64,000 nucleotides of DNA from an uncultured Paraburkholderia sp. (GCA_940746715.1 CALNWN010000013.1:59207-123206); one strand, 5' to 3'. Shown: positions 1 through 9,381, counted from the stretch's first letter. Made by a program: numbers and translations. Notes: generated from the letters alone by a model not told the origin.

Positions 1-1
1 C

Positions 2-397
2 GCGCCCGTGAAAAGCGCGGGCGTGACGGTGGGCCGCGTGGCGTCGATCGGTTTCGACAGCAATGCCTATCAGGCGCTCGTCACGATCGACATCGACAAG
101 CAATACCAGTTTCCGAAAGACACCTCGGCGAAGATCCTGACTTCCGGGCTGCTCGGCGAGCAATACATCGGACTCGAGCCGGGTGGCTATTCCGAGATGC
201 TGAAGGCGGGCGACACGATTTCGATGACGCAATCGGCAATCGTGCTGGAAAACCTGATCGGGCAGTTCCTCTACAGTAAAGCGGCCGATTCGGGCGCATC
301 GAAGCCGGGCGCCGCGTCGGTCGGAAACGCGGCCGCACCGGCACCGGCGCCGGCACCCGCGGCGGCGCTGCCTGCTTCCGGCTCGGCCGGTCAATAA
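2..397 (+). CDS. mlaD: MlaD, outer-membrane lipid asymmetry MCE protein (C-terminal part)
   Basis: Substrate-binding subunit of the Mla ABC system, which moves phospholipids between inner and outer membranes. The gene enters from the left edge, so the membrane anchor and the first part of the MCE domain are missing. About 130 residues remain: the rest of the MCE fold (GVTVGRV, then LTSGLLGEQYIGLEPGG, then the helical IVLENLIGQFLYSK) and an Ala/Pro-rich tail. It is open to the TAA and followed after 11 bases by mlaA. The assignment rests on the MCE motifs plus the downstream mlaA, mlaC and mlaB genes. Confidence 0.9.
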   Translation, partial: APVKSAGVTVGRVASIGFDSNAYQALVTIDIDKQYQFPKDTSAKILTSGLLGEQYIGLEPGGYSEMLKAGDTISMTQSAIVLENLIGQFLYSKAADSGASKPGAASVGNAAAPAPAPAPAAALPASGSAGQ

Positions 398-408
398 GGA
401 GAACAACA

Positions 409-1358
409 ATGCAGACCTTACAGGCCGGAGGCGCGCGCGTCTTCCGGTTGGCCAGACTGGCCGTCGCGGCGGCGCTCGCCGGCTGCACCACCGTGCAGCC
501 GCCGACCAAGGGCGATCCGCTCGAGGGCCTGAACCGCACCATCTTCACGGTCAACGACAAGCTCGACCAGTACGCGCTCAAGCCGGTCGCCAAGGGCTAC
601 GTGTTCATCACGCCGCAGCCGGTGCGCGACAGCGTGACGAACTTCTTCTCGAATATCGGCGACGTCTACATCGCGGCAAACAACCTGCTGCAGCTGAAGA
701 TCACCGACGGCGTAGAAGACATCATGCGGATCGTGATCAACACCGTCTTCGGTGTGGGCGGCCTGTTCGACGTGGCGACGCTCGCGAAGCTGCCCAAGCA
801 CGACAACGACCTCGGGCTGACGCTCGGCCATTACGGTGTGCCGGCGGGTCCGTATCTGGTGCTGCCGCTCTTCGGCCCGAGCACCTTGCGCGACGCAGTC
901 GGCTTCGAATCTGCTGAATGCAAGCGACGTGCTGGAAGGGGCCGCGCTCGACAAGTATTCGTTCATGCGTAATGCGTACTTGCAGCGTCGTCAGTATCTG
1001 CTGTCTGACGGCAAGCAGGCGTAGGCGCTGCCGAACTACGGCGACGAAGCGCCGCTGCTGAAGTACGAGGACGTCGACGGCACGGCCGCGGGCGCCCCGG
1101 CAGGCGCAGTGACGGGAACCGCGGGCGCGGCGGGAACGGGCGGTGCTGCAGCGAAGGCGTCGGCCGCTTCCGGCCCGAACGCCGCCATGCCGCCGCAGCC
1201 GGCCACCGCCAACAGCGCTTCCGCGCCGGAAGCCGCTTCGGCAGCGCGGAAACGCCGCCGCTCGACGTCAACGGCGGTCCCGAAACCACGCGCAGATTCC
1301 GGCGGGGCAGCTGGTGCCGCCCACGCGGTTCAACTTCCCGTCGTTCAAGCTGCGTTGA
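409..1358 (+). pseudogene. mlaA: MlaA (VacJ) outer-membrane lipoprotein, broken
   Basis: MlaA is the outer-membrane lipoprotein that removes surface phospholipids and hands them to MlaC. The start is clear, with a lipobox ending LAGC near residue 25 and the family core (DPLEGLNRTIFTVND, then LPLFGPSTLRDAVG). At about 905 the family sequence breaks: roughly 100 bases appear deleted and reading moves to another frame (LLNASDVLEGAALDKYSFMR). That frame meets an in-frame TAG at 1022 (GKQA stop ALPNYGDE, where CAG is the likely ancestral codon). A further shift near 1250 is needed to reach the usual end, FNFPSFKLR. The product would be a truncated, probably non-functional lipoprotein. Length of the missing piece is judged from memory of the family. 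Confidence 0.85.
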
Positions 1359-1479
1359 TTGTGCGGGGTGCGGCCGTAACATATCGATACGACTCTCGCA
1401 GTTTGCGCATGGATTGTCGCTGAACTCGCGTGTTAATGTCGGTTCAAACAGTTGCACTATTTTTTACGCAAGGCTCGAT

Positions 1480-2112
1480 ATGAAAAAATTCTTCCTCATT
1501 CCGTTGTTCGCCGCGCTGTTCTCGTTCATGAGTGCTGGGGTATCGGCACAAACTGTCGACAGCAACGCGCCAGACGTGCTCGTCAAAACGGTGACCCAGC
1601 AGGTGATCGACGCAGTGCGCGCCGACAAGTCGATCCAGCAGGGCGACATTTCCCATATCACGCGTCTCGTCAACGAAAAGATCCTCACGTACACGGATTT
1701 CCGCCGAACCACGCAACTGGCCATGGGCCGCAACTGGCGCACCGCCACGCCGGAGCAGCAGAACCAGGTGGTCGAGCAGTTCAAGATGCTGCTGATCCGC
1801 ACGTATTCGGGCGCGCTCGCGCAGGTGCGCGACCAGCAGATCCAGTACAAGCCGTTCCGCATGAATCCGGACGACACCGACACGGTGGTGCGTTCGGTCG
1901 TGATGAACAACGGTTCGCCGATCGAGCTCGACTATCGTCTGTACAAGACGCCGCAGGGCTGGCGCGTGTATGACATCAACGTGCTGGGCGCATGGCTCAT
2001 TCAGGCTTATCAGCAGCAATTCAACGAGCAGATCCAGCAGAAGGGCGTCGACGGACTGATCCAGTTCCTCACGCAGCGCAATCAGCAACTCGCCGCGGGC
2101 AAGCAGTCGTGA
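1480..2112 (+). CDS. mlaC: MlaC, periplasmic phospholipid-binding protein
   Basis: Periplasmic shuttle that carries phospholipid between MlaA and the MlaFEDB complex. The 210-residue protein begins with a signal peptide (MKKFFLIPLFAALFSF, cleavage likely after GVSAQ) and has the MlaC/Ttg2D core with YTDFRRTTQLAMGRNWRTATPEQQ and LGAWLIQAYQQQFNE. An upstream in-frame ATG at 1414 exists, but the signal peptide fixes the start at 1480. Length is normal and the frame intact, unlike mlaA just upstream. It overlaps mlaB by four bases. Confidence 0.93.
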   Translation: MKKFFLIPLFAALFSFMSAGVSAQTVDSNAPDVLVKTVTQQVIDAVRADKSIQQGDISHITRLVNEKILTYTDFRRTTQLAMGRNWRTATPEQQNQVVEQFKMLLIRTYSGALAQVRDQQIQYKPFRMNPDDTDTVVRSVVMNNGSPIELDYRLYKTPQGWRVYDINVLGAWLIQAYQQQFNEQIQQKGVDGLIQFLTQRNQQLAAGKQS

Positions 2113-2420
2113 GCGAAGTGCTGAGCCCGGTCGCCAATCGCTTCACGAGCGGCGCGACGCTGACCCACGCGAGCGCGAAGGCCGCGCTCGCGGCGGGTCT
2201 CGAGCGCATCGCAGCCGGCGCGCGCGGTGTGGATTGCACGACGCTCACGCAGTTCGATTCGTCGGCGCTGGCTGTCCTTCTCGCGTGGCAGCGGGCCGCG
2301 CAAGCGCGCGGCGGCGCGCTTCATGTCGTCAATCTGCCGGCTGGACTTGCGAGTCTCGCGCAAGCCTATGGCGTGGATACGCTGATCGCCGGTGCTGCGC
2401 AAGGCGATCGTCCCAACTGA
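2109..2420 (+). CDS. mlaB: MlaB-like STAS-domain protein
   Basis: Cytoplasmic STAS-domain subunit that regulates the Mla ABC transporter. The GTG start overlaps the mlaC stop (GTGA), implying translational coupling. The 103-residue protein shows a short STAS fold with the conserved FDSSALAVLLAWQRAA helix start and a C-terminal VDTLI helix. Identification depends mostly on its place after mlaC, because STAS domains are poorly conserved. The frame is intact. Confidence 0.85.
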   Translation: MSEVLSPVANRFTSGATLTHASAKAALAAGLERIAAGARGVDCTTLTQFDSSALAVLLAWQRAAQARGGALHVVNLPAGLASLAQAYGVDTLIAGAAQGDRPN

Positions 2421-2557
2421 GCAGTCGCGCGCGTGCCGGCTGCTGATTTTCGCTCCCGCGCAGCAGGTTGCCGCAAGCGCGGCAGTCTCACCTGCCCCGC
2501 ACATGCGTCGCACACCTCCAGTCCCCGCAACCGAGATAGGGCCGCCGGGTTTTGCCC

Positions 2558-2563
2558 TATAAT
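2558..2563 (+). promoter_or_regulatory. Candidate -10 box (TATAAT) upstream of yadG
   Basis: A perfect TATAAT lies in the 259-base gap between mlaB and the ABC transporter, about 117 bases before the yadG start. No good -35 box is visible at 17 bases. It probably marks the start of the yadGH-bolA-murA transcript, but this is inferred from the hexamer alone. Confidence 0.4.
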
Positions 2564-2679
2564 CAAACGTTTTTTGGGGCATGGTTCGGTCGCCCAACCC
2601 GCCCCAATTCCGTTTCTTTCCAGCATTTTGCGCCCGCCCAAGGCTCCTTTAAGCGCCGCGACGCACGTGGCGCACTGTC

Positions 2680-3596
2680 ATGTCACCCATGAAATTCGTA
2701 ACGTCAAGAAGCGCTACAAGGACTTGCAGGCGCTCAAGGGCGTCAGCCTCACGGTGGAAGAAGGCGAGTTCTTCGGGCTGCTCGGTCCGAACGGCGCGGG
2801 CAAGACAACGCTCATCAGCATTCTCGCGGGCCTCGCGCGCGGACGAAGGCAGCATCGCCGTGCGCGGCCACGACGTGGTGGACGACTTCCGCGCCGCGCG
2901 TTGGGCGTGGTGCCGCAGGAACTGGTGTTCGACCCGTTCTTCACCGTGCGCGAAACCTTGCGCATTCAGTCGGGCTACTACGGGCTGCGCAACAACGACG
3001 CGTGGATCGACGAGATCATGGCGAACCTCGATCTCACGGACAAAGCCGACGCCAACATGCGCGCGCTGTCGGGCGGCATGAAGCGCCGCGTGCTGGTCGC
3101 GCAGGCGCTCGTGCACCGGCCGCCCGTCATCGTGCTGGACGAGCCGACTGCCGGCGTCGAACTGCGCCAAACGCTGTGGAAATTCATCTCGCGCCTGAAT
3201 CGCGAGGGCCACACCATCGTTCTGACCACGCACTATCTCGAAGAAGCCGAATCGCTGTGCGACCGCATTGCGATGCTGCGCCGGGGCGAAGTGGTCGCGC
3301 TGGATCGCACGAGCACGCTGCTGCAGCGTTTTGCGGGCATGCAGCTGTTCGTGCGCTTCGCGCAAGGCGTGCTGCCCGCCGAACTGCGGCCGCTCGAAGC
3401 CGAGGGCGGCGCGTGCAACGGCAATGGCCGCCAGCATCTGCTGCGCCTGGCGAGCTATGACGACGTCGAGAAAATTCTCGCGCAATGCCGCGCGGCAGGC
3501 TGCACATTCGAAGAAATCGAGGTCCGCAAAGCCGACCTCGAAGATGTTTTTGTTCAGGTCATGAACGGTCCGGAAGTGATCGAGGGGCTCGCATGA
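2680..3596 (+). pseudogene. yadG: YadG-type ABC exporter ATPase, frameshifted
   Basis: ATP-binding subunit of an ABC-2 exporter. The family motifs are present: Walker A GPNGAGKTT, Q-loop VVPQE, signature LSGGM, Walker B VIVLDEPTAG and the H-loop. Three small indels are inferred. First, the likely start ATG-TCA-CCC-AT at 2680 is one base out of frame with EIRNVKKRYK, so one base after codon 3 seems lost (ancestral MSPIEIRN). Second, near 2840 the frame moves so that ADEGSIAVRGHDVVDDFRAAR is read in another frame. Third, near 2901 it returns. The last two shifts compensate and garble about 20 residues, so a long product could be made only from an alternative upstream start. It overlaps yadH by four bases. 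Confidence 0.8.
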
Positions 3597-4347
3597 GCGG
3601 CTATAGCAGTTTCGGCACGCTGTTCTACAAGGAAATCCTGCGTTTCTGGAAGGTGTCGTTCCAGACCGTGCTCGCGCCCGTCATCAACGGCGCTGTTGTA
3701 TCTGACCATTTTCGCTCACGCGCTGCGCAATCACGTGCAGGTCTATCCGGGTGTGGAATACACCAGCTTTCTGGTGCCCGGCCTCGTGATGATGAGCGTG
3801 TTGCAGAATGCGTTTGCGAACAGTTCGTCGTCGCTGATTCAGTCGAAAATCACCGGGAATCTCGTGTTCGTGCTGCTGCCGCCGCTGTCGCACTATACGA
3901 GATGTTCGCCGCGTATGTGCTCGCGGCCTGGCAGTGGGCTTCGGCGTGTTCATCGTGACAATCTGGTTCGTGCCGGTCATTTTCGCGGCGCCGCTCTACA
4001 TCATCCTGTTCGCGATTTGCGGCGCGGGGATTCTCGGCACACTCGGTTTGATCGCGGGCATCTGGGCCGAGAAGTTTGACCAGCTCGCCGCGTTTCAGAA
4101 CTTTCTGATCATGCCGCTCACGTTTCTCTCGGGCGTGTTCTACTCGACGCATACGCTGCCGCCCTTGTGGCGCGAGGTGTCGCGACTCAATCCATTTTTC
4201 TACATGATCGACGGCTTTCGCTACGGTTTCTTAGGGATGTCGGATATCGATCCGCTCGCGAGCCTTGCGATTGTCGCCGGTTTCTTCGTGGTGCTGGCCG
4301 TGGTGGCGATGCGCATGCTCGCCTCCGGCTACAAGCTGCGCCACTGA
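3593..4347 (+). pseudogene. yadH: YadH-type ABC-2 permease, frameshifted
   Basis: Membrane subunit partner of YadG. Family sequence is recognisable from end to end (FGTLFYKEILRFWKVSFQT, then VEYTSFLVPGLVMMSVLQNA, then PLTFLSGVFYSTHTLPP, ending YKLRH), but in three different frames. An extra base near 3691 (AAC-G-GCG-CTG), two extra bases near 3893 (CAC-TAT-AC-GAG) and a short deletion near 3925 interrupt it. A product read from 3593 would be wrong after about 33 residues. With yadG also damaged, this exporter is almost certainly lost. Confidence 0.85.
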
Positions 4348-4362
4348 CGAGGAGCTTCTCAC

Positions 4363-4602
4363 ATGTTGCCGACTCCCGAACAGGTCAAGCAATACATCGC
4401 CGCTGGGCTCGCCTGCCAGCATCTCGAAGTCGAGGGCGACGGTCAGCATTTCTTTGCGACCATCGTTTCTCCGAGCTTCGAGGGCAAGCGGCTGATCCAG
4501 CGTCATCAACTCGTGTATGCGGCGCTCGGCGACCGTATGCGCGAAGAAATTCACGCGCTCAGCATGAAAACGCTGACGCCCGCCGAATGGCAGAACGCGT
4601 AA
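4363..4602 (+). CDS. BolA family protein (IbaG/YrbA type)
   Basis: Small BolA-fold protein of 79 residues, a type that partners with monothiol glutaredoxins in Fe-S handling and acid stress. The sequence shows the BolA core: V-E-G-D-G-Q-H-F around residues 24-31, then FEGKRLIQRHQLVYAALGD and the C-terminal ALSMKTLTPAEW. Its place directly before murA matches ibaG in many proteobacteria. A monothiol glutaredoxin gene lies at 27.3 kb. Confidence 0.92.
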   Translation: MLPTPEQVKQYIAAGLACQHLEVEGDGQHFFATIVSPSFEGKRLIQRHQLVYAALGDRMREEIHALSMKTLTPAEWQNA

Positions 4603-4614
4603 TCTGGAAATTTA

Positions 4615-5979
4615 GTGCGAATCACTCAGGAAGGGCGCGACGCCGGCAACGGCGCGCCGAACACAATGCAAGCAGTCCCGGCTGAAGCCCGGGCCGATCA
4701 GGAACACACAGGCATGGACAAACTGGTCATTGAAGGTGGCTACCCGCTGTCGGGTGAGGTCGTTGTCTCGGGCGCGAAGAACGCGGCGTTGCCGATTCTA
4801 TGCGCGAGTCTGCTGAGCGCGGAGCCGGTGCACCTCGACAACGTGCCGGATCTGCAGGACGTGCGCACCATGCTCAAGCTGCTCGGGCAGATGGGCGTGC
4901 GGATCGAAAGCGGCGACGGCCGCGTGTCGCTCGACGCGTCGAAGGTCGACAACCTCGTCGCGCCGTATGAAATGGTCAAGACCATGCGCGCGTCGATCCT
5001 CGTGCTCGGGCCGCTCGTCGCGCGCTTCGGCCACGCGCGCGTGTCGCTGCCGGGCGGCTGCGCGATCGGCGCACGGCCGGTGGATCAGCACATCAAGGGC
5101 CTGCAGGCCATGGGCGCCGAGATCACGATCGAGCACGGCTTTATCGAAGCGCGTGCGAAGCGGCTGAAGGGCGCGCGCATCATCACCGACATGATCACGG
5201 TGACCGGCACCGAAAATCTGTTGATGGCGGCGGTGCTCGCCGAAGGCGAGACGGTCATCGAGAACGCGGCGCGCGAACCGGAAGTCGGCGATCTGGCGCA
5301 TCTGCTCGTGCAAATGGGCGCGAAGATCGAGGGCATCGGCACCGACCGTCTCGTGATTCAGGGCGTGGACAAGCTGCACGGCGCGAAGCACACGGTGATT
5401 CCTGACCGCATCGAGGCCGGCACGTTCCTGTGCGCGGTGGCCGCGGCGGGCGGCGACGTCACGCTGCGTAAGGTGCGTCCGCAGATTCTGGAAGCGGTGA
5501 CCGCGAAGCTGCGCGAAGCGGGCGTGACCATCGAGGAAGGCGACGACTGGATGCGCGTGCGCATGAACCAGCGCCCGGGCGCGGTGTCGTTCCGCACGTC
5601 CGAATATCCGGCGTTCCCGACCGACATGCAGGCGCAGTTCATGGCGCTCAATGCGGTGGCGGACGGCAAGTCGCAGGTTGTCGAAACCATCTTCGAAAAC
5701 CGCTTCATGCACGTGCAGGAGCTGAACCGCCTCGGCGCGAACATTACGACTGACGGCAAGACTGCGGCGCTCGTGACCGGCGTCGACAAGCTCTCCGGCG
5801 CGAAGGTCATGGCGACGGACCTGCGCGCGTCGGCGAGCCTCGTGATTGCCGCGTTGCGCGCGGAAGGCGAGACGCTGATCGACCGCATCTACCATCTGGA
5901 CCGCGGTTACGACCGCATGGAAACCAAGCTGAACGCGATCGGCGCAAAGGTGCGCCGTATTTCCGGGAGCGAGGCATGA
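4615..5979 (+). CDS. murA: UDP-N-acetylglucosamine 1-carboxyvinyltransferase MurA
   Basis: First committed step of peptidoglycan synthesis: transfers enolpyruvate from PEP to UDP-GlcNAc in the cytoplasm. The fold is complete, with SGAKNAALPILCA near the N-terminus, the catalytic Cys at about residue 149 in SLPGGCAIGARPVDQH, and a C-terminal DLRASASLVIAAL. The GTG at 4615 gives 454 residues with a 33-residue leader; the ATG at 4714 (MDKLVIEGG) gives the compact form found in most bacteria. Burkholderia proteins are often annotated with a similar extension, so I kept the longer start with low certainty. It overlaps hisG by four bases. Confidence 0.95.
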   Translation: MRITQEGRDAGNGAPNTMQAVPAEARADQEHTGMDKLVIEGGYPLSGEVVVSGAKNAALPILCASLLSAEPVHLDNVPDLQDVRTMLKLLGQMGVRIESGDGRVSLDASKVDNLVAPYEMVKTMRASILVLGPLVARFGHARVSLPGGCAIGARPVDQHIKGLQAMGAEITIEHGFIEARAKRLKGARIITDMITVTGTENLLMAAVLAEGETVIENAAREPEVGDLAHLLVQMGAKIEGIGTDRLVIQGVDKLHGAKHTVIPDRIEAGTFLCAVAAAGGDVTLRKVRPQILEAVTAKLREAGVTIEEGDDWMRVRMNQRPGAVSFRTSEYPAFPTDMQAQFMALNAVADGKSQVVETIFENRFMHVQELNRLGANITTDGKTAALVTGVDKLSGAKVMATDLRASASLVIAALRAEGETLIDRIYHLDRGYDRMETKLNAIGAKVRRISGSEA

Positions 5980-6707
5980 GCTCGATGCCGCAAGCCTCGA
6001 ATTCGCCGGCGGTCAGCGCGCCGCTCACGCTGGCTTTGTCGAAGGGGCGTATCTTTGAGGAAACGCTGCCGCTCCTCGCCGCAGCCGGCATTGAAGTGGC
6101 CGAAGATCCGGAAAGCTCGCGCAAGCTGATTCTGCCGACCACGGACGCGAATCTGCGCGTGATCATCGTGCGCGCGACCGACGTGCCGACCTACGTCGAA
6201 TACGGCGCGGCCGACTTCGGCGTGGCGGGCAAGGACGTGCTGCTCGAACACGGCGGCAGCGGCCTGTATCAGCCGGTGGATCTGGATATCGCGCGCTGCC
6301 GCATGTCGGTCGCGGTCGCCGCGGGGTTTGATTATGCGAACGCCGTGCGCCAGGGCGCCCGCTTGCGCGTGGCCACCAAGTACACGGAGACGGCGCGTGA
6401 GCATTTCGCGGCCAAGGGCGTGCACGTCGATCTGATCAAGCTGTACGGTTCGATGGAACTCGCGCCGCTCGTCGGCCTCGCGGATGCCATCGTCGACCTG
6501 GTGAGCTCGGGCAACACCTTGCGCGCCAACAATCTCGTGGAGGTGGAGGAAATCATGCAGATTTCGTCGCGCCTCGTTGTGAACCAGGCGGCGCTGAAGC
6601 TCAAGCGCGCCGCATTGCGGCCGATTCTCGACGCGTTCGAACGCGCGACGAAAAGCCGGCCTTGCCGCGGCCTGACAGCTCGCTCGACCCGTCTGACCTC
6701 GCTATAA
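5976..6707 (+). CDS. hisG: ATP phosphoribosyltransferase HisG (short form), altered C-terminus
   Basis: First histidine step: condenses ATP with PRPP. This is the short form, which in other bacteria needs HisZ; no hisZ is seen here. Conserved blocks are present (LALSKGRIFEETLPLL, VEYGAADFGVAGKDVL, LVSSGNTLRANNLVEVE). The last about 20 residues look foreign. Removing one A from the AAAA run at about 6651-6654 gives ERATKAGLAAA and a TGA near 6680, a normal-looking end. An inserted A therefore probably replaced seven terminal residues with a longer basic tail, outside the catalytic core, so activity is likely kept. Confidence 0.93.
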   Translation: MSSMPQASNSPAVSAPLTLALSKGRIFEETLPLLAAAGIEVAEDPESSRKLILPTTDANLRVIIVRATDVPTYVEYGAADFGVAGKDVLLEHGGSGLYQPVDLDIARCRMSVAVAAGFDYANAVRQGARLRVATKYTETAREHFAAKGVHVDLIKLYGSMELAPLVGLADAIVDLVSSGNTLRANNLVEVEEIMQISSRLVVNQAALKLKRAALRPILDAFERATKSRPCRGLTARSTRLTSL

Positions 6708-6735
6708 AGCGCGCCTTACCGAAACGGATACACGT

Positions 6736-8058
6736 ATGTCTATCAAGATTCGCAAACTCGATTCCACCGCTCCCGACTTCCAGAAGTCGCTGCACGCGGT
6801 GCTCGCGTTCGAGGCGAGCGAAGACGAAGCAATCGAGCGCTCGGTCGCGCAGATCCTGAACGACGTGAAGGCGCGCGGCGACGCGGCGGTGCTGGAATAC
6901 ACGAACCGCTTCGACCGGCTGGACGCGCAGAGAGTCGGCGCGCTGGAGTTGCCGATTTCGAAGCTGGAAGCGGCGCTGGAGGGCCTGGAGCCGAAGCGAC
7001 GCGCATCGCTCGAAGCTGCGGCGGCGCGCGTGCGCGGCTATCACGAGAAACAGAAGATCGAGTGCGGCAGCCATAGCTGGCAATACACGGAAGCCGACGG
7101 CACCGTGCTCGGCCAGAAGGTCACGCCGCTCGATCGCGCGGGCATCTACGTGCCGGGCGGCAAGGCGGCGTATCCGTCGTCGGTGCTGATGAATGCGATT
7201 CCGGCGCGGGTTGCCGGCGTGCGTGAAATCGTCATGGTCGTGCCCACGCCGGACGGCGTGAAGAATCCGCTGGTGCTTGCGGCTGCGCTGCTCGGCGGCG
7301 TGGATCGCGTGTTCACCATTGGCGGCGCGCAGGCTGTCGGCGCGCTCGCGTACGGCACCGAAACCGTGCCGGCTGTCGACAAGATCTGCGGCCCGGGCAA
7401 CGCGTATGTGGCGTCGGCCAAGCGCCGGGTGTTCGGCACGGTCGGCATCGACATGATCGCGGGGCCGTCGGAAATTCTCGTGCTCTGCGACGGCACGACC
7501 GATCCGCGCTGGGTCGCGATGGACCTGTTCTCGCAAGCCGAGCACGACGAGCTCGCGCAGTCCATTCTGCTGTGTCCGGACGACGCGTTCATTGGCCGCG
7601 TGCAGGATGCGATCGACGAACTGCTGCCCACCCTGCCGCGCCGCGATGTGATTCAGGCGTCGCTTGAAGGGCGCGGCGCGCTCGTCAAGGTGCGCGACAT
7701 GGCCGAAGCGTGCGCGATCGCCAATGACATCGCGCCGGAGCACCTGGAGATTTCGGCGCTGGAGCCGCATCAGTGGGGGCAGCTGATCCGCCACGCGGGT
7801 GCGATCTTCCTCGGCCGCTACACGAGCGAGAGTCTCGGCGACTACTGCGCGGGACCGAACCATGTGCTGCCTACATCGCGCACCGCACGGTTCTCGTCGC
7901 CGCTCGGCGTCTATGATTTCTTCAAGCGCTCGAGCGTGATCGAAGTGAGCGCGGAAGGCGCGCAGACGCTCGGCGAAATCGCCGCCGAGCTGGCTTACGG
8001 CGAGGGTTTGCAGGCACACGCGCGCAGCGCGGAATACCGGATGCGGCAAGGCGGTTGA
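6736..8058 (+). CDS. hisD: Histidinol dehydrogenase HisD
   Basis: Catalyses the last two steps of histidine synthesis, oxidising histidinol to histidine with two NAD. At 440 residues it is full length. Conserved blocks include YVPGGKAAYPSSVLMNAIPA, ICGPGNAYVASAKRRVFG and GPSEILVL; zinc-ligand regions are SQAEHDE and AGPNHVLPT. It lies 28 bases after hisG and is followed by a 252-base gap before hisC in which I see no gene. Confidence 0.97.
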   Translation: MSIKIRKLDSTAPDFQKSLHAVLAFEASEDEAIERSVAQILNDVKARGDAAVLEYTNRFDRLDAQRVGALELPISKLEAALEGLEPKRRASLEAAAARVRGYHEKQKIECGSHSWQYTEADGTVLGQKVTPLDRAGIYVPGGKAAYPSSVLMNAIPARVAGVREIVMVVPTPDGVKNPLVLAAALLGGVDRVFTIGGAQAVGALAYGTETVPAVDKICGPGNAYVASAKRRVFGTVGIDMIAGPSEILVLCDGTTDPRWVAMDLFSQAEHDELAQSILLCPDDAFIGRVQDAIDELLPTLPRRDVIQASLEGRGALVKVRDMAEACAIANDIAPEHLEISALEPHQWGQLIRHAGAIFLGRYTSESLGDYCAGPNHVLPTSRTARFSSPLGVYDFFKRSSVIEVSAEGAQTLGEIAAELAYGEGLQAHARSAEYRMRQGG

Positions 8059-8310
8059 GCCGAGGAGCCGGCGCGGGCAGCCTGGCTCGCGCGGCGGCTT
8101 CGGCCATGGCCGGACTGCTTCGGCAGGCGGCATCCAGCTGTCCCATGCATGTTGAGCGGCTCCGCCCGATTCCGCGCAAGCCGTTGATGAATCGCCACCT
8201 TATAACCACAATACAGACCAACCGGCGCGGCAAGCCGCCGCGCCACGAGGCGTGTCCGAAGCGTGCCTGCTCCACACACATTCGACGCACGCAGCCCGGC
8301 CCACTGACTT

Positions 8311-9381
8311 ATGACGACACCTCAAGACATCATCCGCCCCGACGTGCTCGCGATGACGAGCTATCCGGTACCGGACGCCACGGGCTACATCAAGCTCGAC
8401 GCGATGGAAAACCCGTTTGCGCTGCCGCCGGTGCTGGCCGCGCATCTCGGCGAGCATCTGGCCGGTGTCGCGCTAAACCGCTATCCGGCGCCGCGCCCGG
8501 AAGCGCTCATCGAGAAGATCAAGCGTGTGATGGGCGTGCCGGCCGGCTGCGACGTGCTGCTCGGCAACGGCTCCGACGAGATCATCAGCATGCTGTCGGT
8601 CGCGTGCGCGAAGCCGGGCGCCAAGGTGCTTGCGCCGGTGCCGGGTTTCGTCATGTATCAGATGTCGGCGAAGCTCGCGAATCTCGAATTCGTCGGCGTG
8701 CCGCTCAAGGCGGATTTCACGCTCGACACCGAAGCCATGCTCGCGGCCATCGCGGAACACGATCCCGCGGTGATCTATCTCGCCTATCCGAACAATCCGA
8801 CCGGCACACTGTTCGACGATGCCGACATGGAACGCATCATCGCCGCCGCGACGAAGAGCCTCGTGGTGATCGACGAGGCGTATCAGCCGTTCGCCCAGCG
8901 AAGCTGGCTGCCGCGCGCCGCCGCGTTCGACAACGTGGTCGTCATGCGCACGGTGTCGAAGCTCGGTCTTGCCGGCATCCGCCTCGGTTACCTCGTCGGC
9001 AAACCCGCGTGGCTCACCGAGTTGGACAAGGTGCGTCCGCCGTACAACACCAATGTGCTCACTCAGGCGGCGGCGGATTTCCTGCTCGATCACGTCGACG
9101 TACTGGACTCGCAGGCGGCGAAATTGCGCGACGAACGCGCGAAATTGGCCGACGCCGTCGCGGAATTGCCGGGCGCCGAAGTGTTTCCGAGCGCGGGCAA
9201 CTTCCTGCTCGTGCGCGTGCCGGACGCCTACGTTCTGTTCGAAACCCTGCTGACGGCGCGGGTTCTGGTCAAAAACGTGAGTAAAATGCACCCATTGCTG
9301 GCGAATTGCGTGCGTTTGACCGTCGGTTCTCCCGAGGAAAACGTCCAGTTGCTCGCCGCGTTGAAACTCGTATTGCATTAA
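8311..9381 (+). CDS. hisC: Histidinol-phosphate aminotransferase HisC
   Basis: PLP-dependent class I/II aminotransferase converting imidazole acetol-phosphate to histidinol-phosphate. At 356 residues it is normal length. Visible features are GNGSDEIISML, the YPNNPTGTLF loop, VIDEAYQPF and the PLP lysine at about residue 217 in TVSKLGLAGIRLGYL. It lies between hisD and hisB, as in other Burkholderia. Confidence 0.96.
   Translation: MTTPQDIIRPDVLAMTSYPVPDATGYIKLDAMENPFALPPVLAAHLGEHLAGVALNRYPAPRPEALIEKIKRVMGVPAGCDVLLGNGSDEIISMLSVACAKPGAKVLAPVPGFVMYQMSAKLANLEFVGVPLKADFTLDTEAMLAAIAEHDPAVIYLAYPNNPTGTLFDDADMERIIAAATKSLVVIDEAYQPFAQRSWLPRAAAFDNVVVMRTVSKLGLAGIRLGYLVGKPAWLTELDKVRPPYNTNVLTQAAADFLLDHVDVLDSQAAKLRDERAKLADAVAELPGAEVFPSAGNFLLVRVPDAYVLFETLLTARVLVKNVSKMHPLLANCVRLTVGSPEENVQLLAALKLVLH

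Noticed and set aside
2433..3596. A full-length YadG product from an upstream start
   Set aside because: The frame is open, but its upstream 80 residues have no family sequence and about 20 residues after the Walker A region are garbled.
6601..8133. 510-codon open frame on the minus strand opposite hisD
   Set aside because: Arg/His/Ala-rich translation with no family sequence; a shadow of the GC-rich hisD codons, which are clearly real.
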